Assembly: GCF_019052365.1 (NCBI RefSeq)
Contig: NZ_JAHQUY010000025.1
Location: 1-41,680 of the forward strand
Length of the DNA: 41,680 bases
Direction of reading: 5' to 3'
Source: Leyella stercorea
GTDB lineage: Bacteria > Bacteroidota > Bacteroidia > Bacteroidales > Bacteroidaceae
A program made the translations under genes and the position numbers. Positions within the stretch are counted from its first letter, which is position 1. Every line of letters starts with the position of its first letter. Below the pieces are notes generated by a model, which was given only the letters and a program-made list of their open reading frames with translations, was not told the origin of the DNA and ran no database searches. This document shows positions 1 through 7,244 of this stretch, piece by piece.

Positions 1-79
1 TAACATATGAAATAAATATACGAATAATATTAATGTAGTAAATGTTGTCGGATTGATGTGATGAATGTTGGTAGAAGTA

Positions 80-119
80 TAAAAAAAAGAGTCAAACTTC
101 AAAAGAAGTCTGACTCTTT
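80..119 (-). terminator. Terminator of tRNA-His
   Basis: Read on the minus strand, a stem of about 13 bp (AGAGTCAGACTTC pairing with GAAGTTTGACTCT, one mismatch) with a TTTT loop is followed by a run of eight T. It lies directly 3' of tRNA-His, so it is a classic intrinsic terminator for that transcript. Confidence 0.85.
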
Positions 120-123
120 GTTG

Positions 124-198
124 GGTGGCAGGTGGGACTCGAACCCACGACATTCAGAACCACAATCTGACGCTCTAACCAACTGAACTACGGCCACC
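124..198 (-). tRNA. tRNA-His (GTG anticodon)
   Basis: The minus strand folds into a cloverleaf. The acceptor stem begins GTGGCCG with an extra 5' G at 198, the G-1 typical of tRNA-His, opposite discriminator C at 124. The anticodon arm is TCAGA-TTGTGGT-TCTGA, giving anticodon GTG, and the T arm is GTGGG-TTCGAGT-CCCAC. There is one C-T mismatch in the acceptor stem. The CCA end is not encoded. Confidence 0.95.
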
Positions 199-247
199 AT
201 GTTATGTGCTTTACTTAGCAGTATTGCTTAGTTCTTTAAAGCGAGTG

Positions 248-279
248 CAAAGGTAGCGGTTTATTTCTAATCCTCCAAA
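248..279 (-). promoter_or_regulatory. Promoter of tRNA-His
   Basis: On the minus strand TTTG (279-276), a 20-bp spacer and TACCTTTG (255-248) match the Bacteroidota primary-sigma promoter. The following GCACTCGC and an upstream run of A/T are shared with the two other tRNA promoters in this window. Confidence 0.85.
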
Positions 280-568
280 TGTTTTTCAAACTTTTTTCAA
301 TAAAAATCAACTTTTTCTTGATTTTTCCTTGTTTTTGCTGGTTTTTCTGCTGTCTTTGGGGTGTTTCGAACCGTTTTTATGGTTTTGAACCCTTGTTTTG
401 CTTTATCGGTTGGTGTGTCTTAACAATAGTGGTTTTTCGTGAATTGTCTGCCAAGAATTCTCTTTATCATAAAAATGGCTGTTAAAACTCCATCGTTCCA
501 TAAAATTATTGAATCGAGATTTCAAGTTTTAGTTGCGCATACCTACAGTTATACATACTTATATACAA
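280..568. other. AT-rich intergenic stretch, no gene seen
   Basis: This T-rich spacer lies between the tRNA-His promoter and the secG terminator. The ORFs here are low-complexity Phe/Cys/Trp-rich reading frames without a ribosome site, domain or plausible composition. I see no RNA gene or repeat. Confidence 0.6.
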
Positions 569-607
569 AAAAAAACGTCCAAAGCGTATTGCTCTGGACG
601 TTTTATG
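569..607 (-). terminator. Terminator of the rlmN-secG gene run
   Basis: On the minus strand ACGTCCAGAGC pairs with GCTTTGGACGT across a 5-nt loop and is followed by a run of T. It sits 60 bp after the secG stop and is the first strong terminator downstream of the seven-gene run starting at rlmN. Confidence 0.85.
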
Positions 608-666
608 CTTTAAAACGGGGCGTAATTTCCTTTACTCTTATTGGTGCAGTAGTCTCTCTTTGCAAA

Positions 667-1059
667 TTACTTTGCCGGAGCCTGCTGTACTGGAGCCTGC
701 TGAGCCGGAGCCTGCTGTGCGCCTGCTGCTGGTGCAGCCTGCTGCTGGCTTGCTCCGAAACCAGGAGTAGTGTTCGGGTTTGTTGTCTGTGTTTCAGTTG
801 CAGTCTTCTCCATAACGCTTGTACCCTCTGAAGAAACAGGAGCAACGTGAGCGCATACGATGCTGAGGACAACCATTGTGATTGCGAGACCCCATGTAGC
901 TTTCTCTACGAAGTCGGTGGTCTTGCGTACACCTAAGATAGCGTTAGATGACGAGAAGTTTGATGCCAAACCGCCCCCCTTTGACTCCTGAATAAGCACA
1001 ATGCCAATCATGAGCAGGGATGCTATCACGATGAAAATTACGAATAATGTGTAAATCAT
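667..1059 (-). CDS. secG: Preprotein translocase subunit SecG
   Basis: Small inner-membrane subunit of the SecYEG channel that helps SecA-driven export. Two hydrophobic segments (about residues 2-22 and 52-74) flank a cytosolic loop with the family signature of an IGIVLIQESKGGGL stretch followed by a Ser-rich F-S-S-S-N element. After the second membrane segment comes a low-complexity tail of about 50 residues with repeated QQAP units, giving 130 aa against about 75-110 in most bacteria; such tails are common in Bacteroidota SecG. It is the last gene of the minus-strand run and starts 5 bp after the TPR gene. The assignment is firm; the role of the tail is unknown. Confidence 0.93.
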   Translation of the reverse strand: MIYTLFVIFIVIASLLMIGIVLIQESKGGGLASNFSSSNAILGVRKTTDFVEKATWGLAITMVVLSIVCAHVAPVSSEGTSVMEKTATETQTTNPNTTPGFGASQQQAAPAAGAQQAPAQQAPVQQAPAK

Positions 1060-1063
1060 TTTT

Positions 1064-1816
1064 CTATTTGTTATTTTTGTTATTTATTATAAGTTTCTTT
1101 AAAAATCTGATTTGGTCTGCAAAGTAAGCATTTTTTTTTGGATAATTCAAATTTAAACGCTGAATAATTTCAAGAGCCTTTGAATATCTGCCTTGTTTTA
1201 TATAAATCTTGGCCAAAGTCTCTGTGAAATAGCCGTCTTCGCCTTCGTTTTCTTCTTTTTTCTCTTCTTCGAGTTCTGGCTTGTAGGTAGGTTTCTCCTG
1301 CAGCTGTATTTTGCCTCCGTCTTTGTTGATGAAGTCGTCGATAAGCTTCTGGCCTTTCAGTTGCGGACTCTGTTCCTGCGCATTCTCTTCTTCGCTTTCC
1401 GTCTTCAGCAAATATGCAACATAATCTACCGCAGCGTCTGCCGGTGTGGGCTTGTGCTTAGGTTCGTCAGGTTGGTCTTGCTGTGGGGCGGAATCGAGGA
1501 AGTTGTTGATAATGGAGATAGTGCGGTTGTCGTCGTCCGCACTTGTCTCCATATTGTCTGCAGCAACTTCGTTCGGGTTCTTGAATTCGTAGTGTGCACT
1601 CTCCACCAACTTGAATAGCATGCTTCTGTCTGTCACGTATAAAGCGGTTCGGCGAAGCTCGTCGTCGAACGCGCTATCGTGCAGCAGATACATGTTCCTC
1701 AACATCAATATTCGTGCCGTCTGATAGTATGGATATAGCGCGACTAAGTTACGGAGCTCGTACAGAGTCTCCTTGTTCATTAGTTCCGGATGATTTATGA
1801 GGCGTACTAAATCCAC
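1064..1816 (-). CDS. Conserved TPR-containing protein of Bacteroidota
   Basis: A 250-aa soluble protein without signal peptide. The N-terminal half (residues 1-85) is helical and Leu/Tyr-rich. The middle (about 90-185) is acidic and probably disordered. The C-terminus (about 193-240) holds a TPR-like helix pair, recognisable from A-K-I-Y-I-K-Q-G-R-Y-S-K-A-L-E-I-I. It lies between lptE and secG, an arrangement I know from other Bacteroidales genomes, suggesting a link to envelope biogenesis or export, but no function is established. It could be an adaptor for the translocase; that is only inference from position. Confidence 0.75.
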   Translation of the reverse strand: MDLVRLINHPELMNKETLYELRNLVALYPYYQTARILMLRNMYLLHDSAFDDELRRTALYVTDRSMLFKLVESAHYEFKNPNEVAADNMETSADDDNRTISIINNFLDSAPQQDQPDEPKHKPTPADAAVDYVAYLLKTESEEENAQEQSPQLKGQKLIDDFINKDGGKIQLQEKPTYKPELEEEKKEENEGEDGYFTETLAKIYIKQGRYSKALEIIQRLNLNYPKKNAYFADQIRFLKKLIINNKNNK

Positions 1817-1847
1817 TTTTTTACGTTTTGTTTATTAATGTTTAATG

Positions 1848-2372
1848 TTACCAGTTGGCTACCGTTGCGTTGAATATCTGCTCGGTGATGTCCTTGATCA
1901 TCTGCGTTACGAGTTCCTCCTGCACCGTTGCGAGGCTTTGTGTTGTCTCGTATGACTTGGATGACGAGAATTGACGCTCGAAGTCCTCGCTGTGATTCAC
2001 GTTGTTAGTGAATCTCACGTTCACGGTTATCGAAAGCTCGGTCTGTGCTGACTGTCCGCTTGCAGATACCGACTTGTTGCGCTGCGAGTATTGTGTAATC
2101 TCGCCTTCAATCTTCAAGTCGCCGTTGTTTCTAACCTGACTCAGCTTGGTATGACTTGCGAACATGTCCTTCAGCTGATTGTTGAACATCGGTCCCATCG
2201 GTCCCCATACATAGCTTGAACGGATTGGGAAATCGGCTATCTGTATTGTCTTTGTCTTTGTATAGTCGATGCTCGCTCCGTTGAACTTGTAGCTTACCTT
2301 GCACGCCGAAATTGTTATAGATGCAATCAGTACAAGTGCTATATATATATAATGTGTACGGATTCGTTTCAT
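1848..2372 (-). CDS. lptE: LptE-family LPS-assembly lipoprotein
   Basis: Outer-membrane lipoprotein expected to plug LptD and help insert lipopolysaccharide. From the ATG at 2372 the protein is 174 aa and begins with a basic n-region, a hydrophobic segment and an Ile-Ser-Ala-Cys lipobox. The body follows the Bacteroidota LptE pattern: a Y-K-F-N-G-A-S-I-D-Y start, a conserved F-P-I-R segment, and a long C-terminal amphipathic helix. An in-frame ATG at 2396 would overlap the preceding gene by 17 bp and add eight polar residues before the signal peptide, so 2372 is preferred. It follows the sigma54-type activator and precedes the TPR gene and secG. Confidence 0.85.
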   Translation of the reverse strand: MKRIRTHYIYIALVLIASITISACKVSYKFNGASIDYTKTKTIQIADFPIRSSYVWGPMGPMFNNQLKDMFASHTKLSQVRNNGDLKIEGEITQYSQRNKSVSASGQSAQTELSITVNVRFTNNVNHSEDFERQFSSSKSYETTQSLATVQEELVTQMIKDITEQIFNATVANW

Positions 2373-2379
2373 GTCTTTT

Positions 2380-3603
2380 TTATTTGTCGAGTCCATATTG
2401 CTTTATGCGTCTGTAGAGCGTGCGGTCGGAGATGCCCAGCTCTTGCGCAGCCTTCTTGCGGTTGCCACCATTGCGTTCGAGCGCTTTCTCTACCACCTGA
2501 CGACCGATGTCGCTAAGGTTCAGACTCTCGTTCTGTTCGTTTTGAGAGGTTGTTACGCCATCTCTTATCTCCTCGGCCTCCACGTCTTGATACGGACTGA
2601 ATGTGGCTGGCTGCAGAGCGTGTACCTGCTGGGCAGCTGCGAAGTTGTCGAGTGTGCGGTTGTCGTCAATCTGTTTGCGCAGATTGGTCATCTCGCGGCG
2701 CAGATCGCTCACGTTGCCTCTCAACTCGTAGAGAATCTTATATAGAATCTCGCGTTCGCTCTCGTACGAGTGCGATCCGGTTGGCGTTGTGGTGGCAAGC
2801 TGTGTGCTTTCCTTGTCCTGCGGTATGAACTTGCTCAGCGTTTCGGCGTCTATCACGCGTGTTGTGCTGAGTACGGACATCTGCTCAGTGATGTTCTTCA
2901 GCTGGCGCACGTTGCCCGGCCACTTGTATTTCAGCATTATTGCCTTCGCTTCGTCGGTTAGCGTGATGCGGCTCATGCCATACTTCTCCGCAATCTGCAT
3001 TGTGAACAGACTGAATAGTAGGAGAATGTCGTTGCCACGGTCGCGCAATGGCGGCATTTGGATAGGGATGGTGTTCAGACGATAGTAGAGATCTTCGCGG
3101 AAACGTCCCTCGCTTATTGCCTTGTGCATGTTGACGTTGGTTGCGGCAACGATGCGCACATTGGTTTTCATTATCTTCTGACCACCCACACGTATGTATT
3201 CGCCAGTTTCGAGCACACGCAGCAGGCGTGCTTGTGTTGCCATTGGCAACTCGCCGACCTCATCGAGGAAGATAGTGCCTTTGTTTGCCGTACCGAAATA
3301 GCCTTCGCTCTCGCCGATTGCACCCGTGAACGATCCCTTCTCATGTCCAAAGAGTTCGCTGTCTATAGTGCCTTCCGGTATAGAGCCGCAGTTGATGGCG
3401 AAGTATTTCTCGTGTTTGCGTGGAGAATTGTCGTGTATCAGTCGCGGTATTATCTCTTTTCCCACACCGCTCTCGCCCACAATGAGCACACTGAGGTCTG
3501 TCGACGCCACCTGCTTAGCGACGTCGAGAGCACGGTTCAACGCATCGCAGTTGCCTACGATGTTGTACCGTTGTTTTAATCTTTGCAGTTCAGATGTATC
3601 CAT
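2380..3603 (-). CDS. Sigma54-type AAA+ transcriptional activator without receiver domain
   Basis: A 407-aa enhancer-binding-protein-like activator that would remodel sigma54 RNA polymerase by ATP hydrolysis. The AAA+ core starts almost at the N-terminus: Walker A GESGVGKE (43-50), the sigma54-contact loop as GSFTGA (90-95), Walker B IFLDEVGE (111-118), and the arginine-finger region with FREDLYYRLN. A C-terminal Fis-type helix-turn-helix (about 378-405, containing NRKKAAQELGISDRTLYRRI) binds DNA. No receiver, GAF or PAS domain is present, so control must come through other proteins or expression level. The contact loop has Ser in place of Ala of the usual GAFTGA. It lies 71 bp after the pdxA-like gene and overlaps the first possible lptE start. 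Confidence 0.9.
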   Translation of the reverse strand: MDTSELQRLKQRYNIVGNCDALNRALDVAKQVASTDLSVLIVGESGVGKEIIPRLIHDNSPRKHEKYFAINCGSIPEGTIDSELFGHEKGSFTGAIGESEGYFGTANKGTIFLDEVGELPMATQARLLRVLETGEYIRVGGQKIMKTNVRIVAATNVNMHKAISEGRFREDLYYRLNTIPIQMPPLRDRGNDILLLFSLFTMQIAEKYGMSRITLTDEAKAIMLKYKWPGNVRQLKNITEQMSVLSTTRVIDAETLSKFIPQDKESTQLATTTPTGSHSYESEREILYKILYELRGNVSDLRREMTNLRKQIDDNRTLDNFAAAQQVHALQPATFSPYQDVEAEEIRDGVTTSQNEQNESLNLSDIGRQVVEKALERNGGNRKKAAQELGISDRTLYRRIKQYGLDK

Positions 3604-3674
3604 TTGGTAACAAAATTACATATTTCTATTAAAATAGATGCAGCTTTATGCTACTTTTTTAGCAGACAGAGGTT

Positions 3675-4784
3675 TTATCTGTTGCCTTGCTGGTTGTTGT
3701 CGCGCTTCTTCGGAATAGAGAATCTCACCTTCTCGCTTTCGTCACGCTTCTCATGATAGAGCTTCGGCAGCGGATTGGTAAGTGGCAATTCGTATTCTTC
3801 GCGGTTGCGCACGATGTCGATAGCTGCATAGATAGCGTGGCGCAATGCGTTCTCGTCGGCAACGCCATGTCCGGCATTCGTGAAGTCGGGAGTAAGTGCT
3901 GGCGCCGTGCATACGAGGGGGAGTGATGATATGTAATAGATGCCGTTGTTCTGCATTGTGGTGGTGAACGGAATGTTAGCCTGGTCGTCGTACATGGCGA
4001 GTGTGCAGTCGAATGCGTCGCACGCATTCTTGCCGAAGTAGTCCTCGGCAGCGTACGGTCCGTAAGCTGTTATGCCTTCCTCCTCAGCCTTTTTGATAGC
4101 AGGCAGCAGAATTTCCTTCTCCTCAACGCCGTCTGCTTTAGGGTTCAAAGCGAGCACGCCGATGCGTGGGTTCGACAGACGGAAGTCGCGTTTCAGACAG
4201 GTGTTCAGAGTACGAATCTTGTTGAGGATGTTCTCCTCTGTGATGTTTGCTGGAACGTCCTTTATCGCCAGACCGTTTGTGGCAAGAGCGATGCGGAGCG
4301 ATTCGTTCACCATAATCTTCATGCCCTTAGCTCCGTCGCCTATGCAAGTCTCGGCATATTCCTTCAGTCCGTTGTATGTGTAGCCAACTTCGTTGGCAGT
4401 CATGTTGGAGAGTGAAACCGGACAAGCTACGAGCACATCGTAAAGTTGGCTGCGGAAGTCGGTCATAGCCTTGTCGAGAGCCTTAAGCGCCGATTCGCCC
4501 GACTCCTTTGTGGGCTGTCCGAGCTCAACCTTCACCTCTTCGTCGAAGCAAGCGAGCAGGTTGACGCGTCCGTCAACAGCGTCTTCTGCCTTGTTGATGA
4601 TACTGAAGCTTGCCTGAATGTCGAGTGCTTTGCGGTGATATGCCGCAATCTTTGGCGATCCGTAGATGATCGGCGTGCATAGCTCGAGCATTTCAGGCTC
4701 TGCAAAGGTTTTAAAAATAAGCTCATATCCGATACCATTGGTATCGCCGTGGGTTATTGCCACGCGGATTTTTCTGTTTTCCAT
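3675..4784 (-). CDS. pdxA: PdxA-like protein lacking the metal-binding histidines
   Basis: The 369-aa fold matches 4-hydroxythreonine-4-phosphate dehydrogenase, the vitamin B6 pathway enzyme, along its whole length: an ITHGDTNGIG start (residues 10-19), an ALAT block (166-169), ALNP (212-215) and an AMYDDQ block (263-268). However, the three zinc-ligand histidines known from E. coli PdxA (166, 211, 266) fall on Leu140 (GLKE for GHTE), Lys216 (NPKA for NPHA) and Asp266 (YDDQ for YHDQ). The PVHK active-site stretch reads PVSL (122-125). The frame is intact, so it is conserved but probably not an ordinary dehydrogenase. A basic C-terminal tail follows the domain. Its start overlaps the DUF4837 gene by 31 bp. 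The symbol marks homology only. Confidence 0.8.
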   Translation of the reverse strand: MENRKIRVAITHGDTNGIGYELIFKTFAEPEMLELCTPIIYGSPKIAAYHRKALDIQASFSIINKAEDAVDGRVNLLACFDEEVKVELGQPTKESGESALKALDKAMTDFRSQLYDVLVACPVSLSNMTANEVGYTYNGLKEYAETCIGDGAKGMKIMVNESLRIALATNGLAIKDVPANITEENILNKIRTLNTCLKRDFRLSNPRIGVLALNPKADGVEEKEILLPAIKKAEEEGITAYGPYAAEDYFGKNACDAFDCTLAMYDDQANIPFTTTMQNNGIYYISSLPLVCTAPALTPDFTNAGHGVADENALRHAIYAAIDIVRNREEYELPLTNPLPKLYHEKRDESEKVRFSIPKKRDNNQQGNR

Positions 4785-5701
4785 TTGTTGTTTTGTTTGG
4801 GTTGTATTGTGTATAGTGCTGCTTCGGTGTTGAGCAGCAAGTTACGTTTCTTGGTTCCGGGTGCGAAGACGAAAACTTCAGCCACTATCGTGCGTTGCTT
4901 GTCGCTGCGCTTTATTATGTGCTGCACGAACGGACCGCCCATTGCGTCGCCGTACATCTCCCATAGCCCGCGGCACACGGTTCGCACGCTTCCGTCTATG
5001 GTGAGTTCTGTTCTGGCGACACTGCCTTCTACGGTTGTCATGTACATGTCGTCGGTTTCGCCCTTTATGTTAGTCTGCATCACGCTGTCGCGGTTCTCCG
5101 ATGTGTAGATGCAGATGTTTGTCGTCGCTGTAGGCGAGTCGTTGGATATCCAGATGAAGTTCTTGCCCTTGCGACTTGCCTGCATGTCTGCCGGAATGCG
5201 CATGTCTATGCCGAACATCTGCAGCACTTCCGCCTCCAGCTTTGTGTTGTGCTTGTGTTCAAGTCGCATTATGGCGTTCTTCATTTCGTTACGCTTTATC
5301 AGATTGCGCATATTGTCTGCCGCATCCTGAAACCGCATTGCCTGGCGCAGAACTTTCATCGAAGGTGTACTTATGCGCACTATCATCTGTGGTTCGGCAT
5401 ATACGTTGCGCTCGTATTTTACCTTTATTTGATTCAATTTCGCGTCAATTTCTACAACAACGATGTTGCGTGCGAGTCGCAGCGTGGCGTTCATCGCGGC
5501 GCCCATGCTTACGTCGAATGTCGGTTCTGGCTGTGGCAGAGAGCCGACGGGCGCTGACAATACCTTATACAATATGCTGTCGCTGTCGCCGATGACCACC
5601 ACTTCGTATGGTCTGCCGCCGCTGTCGGGCAGCATTGTCTGCTTGCCGCGGTTGCATGCGGCGAGTGTGACGGCGGCGAACAGCAGTATCAGATAACGCA
5701 T
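4754..5701 (-). CDS. DUF4837 family lipoprotein
   Basis: A 315-aa protein with a lipoprotein signal (hydrophobic stretch ending Leu-Ala-Ala-Cys at residue 16), so it is probably attached to a membrane on the periplasmic side. The mature part resembles the Bacteroidota DUF4837 family, with an early G-R-P-Y-E-V-V-V-I-G-D segment and a central N-F-I-W-I-S-N-D-S segment. No enzymatic motif is apparent. It starts 4 bp after rlmN and its end overlaps the pdxA-like start, indicating translational coupling. Function unknown. Confidence 0.82.
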   Translation of the reverse strand: MRYLILLFAAVTLAACNRGKQTMLPDSGGRPYEVVVIGDSDSILYKVLSAPVGSLPQPEPTFDVSMGAAMNATLRLARNIVVVEIDAKLNQIKVKYERNVYAEPQMIVRISTPSMKVLRQAMRFQDAADNMRNLIKRNEMKNAIMRLEHKHNTKLEAEVLQMFGIDMRIPADMQASRKGKNFIWISNDSPTATTNICIYTSENRDSVMQTNIKGETDDMYMTTVEGSVARTELTIDGSVRTVCRGLWEMYGDAMGGPFVQHIIKRSDKQRTIVAEVFVFAPGTKKRNLLLNTEAALYTIQPKQNNKWKTEKSAWQ

Positions 5702-5705
5702 AGGC

Positions 5706-6764
5706 TTACTGTTGTTGTTCGCGGCGCTTGCGCTCCTCTTCTATCTTCTTCGCTGTGCTAAGCAGTCCGCATGCTGCAAAGATGTCCTGACCGCGGCTTG
5801 CACGAATCGTCGTGAACACGCCGTGGTTTGTGAGGTAGTCGCGGAAGTTCTCTATGTGGCGGTCGTCTGTGCCTTCCAGATTCACGTTGGGGATAGGGTG
5901 GAATCGTATGAGGTTGAAGCGGCAGTCGAGTCCTTCTACGAGCTTTACAATCTCGCGAGCATGAGTCGTAGTGTCGTTCACGCCCTTGAACATTATATAC
6001 TCGAAAGAAAGTCGGCGCTGGTGGGTGAAGTCGTAGTTGCGCATGAGGTCTACCACCTCAACGATAGACATGCCGCGCTCTGCTGGCATTAGTTGTGCGC
6101 GCTGTTCGGGTATCGGCGAGTGCATACTGATAGCCACATGGCAATCGCTCTCGTCGAGGAAGCGCTGCAGCTTCTTGCGCAGACCGGCGCTGCTCACCGT
6201 GATGCGCTTAGGGCTCCATGCGTAGCCATAGTCGGCAGTCATTACCTGCGTCACCTTTAGCACGTTGTCGAGATTGTCCATCGGCTCGCCCTGACCCATG
6301 AACACGATGTTCGTGAGTTTCTCACGTTCGGGCAGCGAGTATATCTGGTTGAGGATGTCGGTCGCGGTGAGGCTTTCCTCGAAACCCTGCTTGCCGGTCT
6401 GGCAGAACAGACAGTTCATCTTGCATCCCACCTGCGACGATACGCACAGTGTGGCGCGGTCGTGATCGGGTATGTACACAGTCTCCACATGCTTGCCCGT
6501 AGCGGTGGGGAAGAGGTACTTTATGGTTCCGTCCTTCGATACCTGGCTGTCTATCGGGTCCATGCATCCGATGGTGTATTCGGCAGCCAAGCGCTCACGG
6601 TTAGTCTTCGAGATGTTTGTCATCTCGTCAATCGATTTTACGTGTTGTGTATATAGCCATTTCGCCATCTGTCCGCCGGTGAAGGCTGGCATACCGAGCG
6701 ATTTTGCCACTTCCTTGAGCTCGTAGAGTGACATACCCATGAGCGGTTTCTTCATATCTGTCAT
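5706..6764 (-). CDS. rlmN: 23S rRNA (adenine2503-C2)-methyltransferase RlmN (also tRNA A37)
   Basis: Radical SAM enzyme that methylates C2 of A2503 in 23S rRNA, and A37 in some tRNAs. The radical-SAM cluster motif C-K-M-N-C-L-F-C is complete (Cys114, 118 and 121 counted from the ATG at 6764). It is followed by QTGKQGF, the conserved GQGEPMDNLDNV block, and a C-terminal ASRGQDIFAACGLL stretch holding the Cys that forms the methylated intermediate. The longest frame begins with GTG at 6776; ATGs at 6764 and 6755 are better starts, and 6764 is chosen. A TAACTTTG promoter element lies 45 bp upstream. It heads the run down to secG. Confidence 0.95.
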   Translation of the reverse strand: MTDMKKPLMGMSLYELKEVAKSLGMPAFTGGQMAKWLYTQHVKSIDEMTNISKTNRERLAAEYTIGCMDPIDSQVSKDGTIKYLFPTATGKHVETVYIPDHDRATLCVSSQVGCKMNCLFCQTGKQGFEESLTATDILNQIYSLPEREKLTNIVFMGQGEPMDNLDNVLKVTQVMTADYGYAWSPKRITVSSAGLRKKLQRFLDESDCHVAISMHSPIPEQRAQLMPAERGMSIVEVVDLMRNYDFTHQRRLSFEYIMFKGVNDTTTHAREIVKLVEGLDCRFNLIRFHPIPNVNLEGTDDRHIENFRDYLTNHGVFTTIRASRGQDIFAACGLLSTAKKIEEERKRREQQQ

Positions 6765-6808
6765 ATCTGTGTACACTATTTGTTTTGCTGTAGTTGCGTC
6801 TTAAGCTA

Positions 6809-6816
6809 CAAAGTTA
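6809..6816 (-). promoter_or_regulatory. Promoter -7 element before rlmN
   Basis: The minus strand reads TAACTTTG, a full match to TAnnTTTG. No clear TTTG box lies 17-23 bp upstream, only a run of A/T, so the promoter is probable rather than certain. It would drive the rlmN-to-secG run. Confidence 0.5.
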
Positions 6817-6848
6817 CGCATTTTTTTTGAAAATAATAAGGTGTATAA

Positions 6849-6886
6849 CGAAAAAAGCGTGTAAAACATATTGTTTTACACGCTTG
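6849..6886 (-). terminator. Terminator of the tRNA-Ser/tRNA-Glu transcript
   Basis: On the minus strand AAGCGTGTAAAACA pairs with TGTTTTACACGCTT around a short AT loop and is followed by six T. It lies immediately downstream of tRNA-Glu. Confidence 0.85.
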
Positions 6887-6892
6887 GTTTGG

Positions 6893-6964
6893 TAGTGGAT
6901 AGGGGAATCGAACCCCTATGCCAAGATTGAGAATCTTGTATCCTAACCATTAGATGAATCCACC
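6893..6964 (-). tRNA. tRNA-Glu (CTC anticodon)
   Basis: The minus-strand cloverleaf has acceptor GGTGGAT with ATCCACT (terminal G-T pair), anticodon arm CAAGA-TTCTCAA-TCTTG giving CTC, and T arm AGGGG-TTCGATT-CCCCT. Discriminator A at 6893 is followed by an encoded CCA (6892-6890). It is cotranscribed with tRNA-Ser, 28 nt upstream. Confidence 0.93.
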
Positions 6965-6992
6965 AACAGTAAAATTTTGCTCAAGAGAACAG

Positions 6993-7079
6993 CGGAAGCT
7001 GGGGGATTCGAACCCCCGGTACGGTTACCCGTACGGCAGTTTAGCAAACTACTGGTTTCAGCCACTCACCCAAACTTCC
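6993..7079 (-). tRNA. tRNA-Ser (GCT anticodon)
   Basis: An 87-nt class II tRNA with a long variable arm. The acceptor is GGAAGTT with AGCTTCC. The anticodon arm GTAGT-TTGCTAA-ACTGC gives GCT. The variable arm is built from GTACGG/CCGTAC, and the T arm is CGGGG-TTCGAAT-CCCCC with one edge mismatch. CCA is not encoded. Confidence 0.95.
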
Positions 7080-7124
7080 ATACTGGTTGAAGTTAACCGG
7101 AGCACTGTTTCTCAATTGCGAGTG

Positions 7125-7156
7125 CAAAGGTATACGTTTTTCTCGTAACCGCCAAA
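7125..7156 (-). promoter_or_regulatory. Promoter of the tRNA-Ser/tRNA-Glu transcript
   Basis: Minus-strand TTTG (7156-7153), a 20-bp spacer and TACCTTTG (7132-7125), followed by GCACTCGC, the same layout as at tRNA-His and tRNA-Cys. Confidence 0.85.
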
Positions 7157-7211
7157 TGTTTCTTTGACTTTTTGTCGAAAAATGTGCATTTTCTTGAATT
7201 TTTAGGGTTGA

Positions 7212-7229
7212 AAGCCCGTTTTGGGGCTT
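7212..7229 (-). terminator. Possible weak terminator after the binding-protein gene
   Basis: A 6-bp stem (AAGCCC/GGGCTT) with a 6-nt loop lies 16 bp after the stop of the substrate-binding lipoprotein. The T-run behind it is short, so this is a weak call. Confidence 0.3.
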
Positions 7230-7244
7230 GTCTTCGCCGTTTTT

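Noticed and set aside
279..831. Two overlapping plus-strand frames in the left intergenic region and across secG
   Set aside because: They are Phe/Cys/Ser/Leu-rich, and the second runs across the secG terminator and antisense to its repetitive tail.
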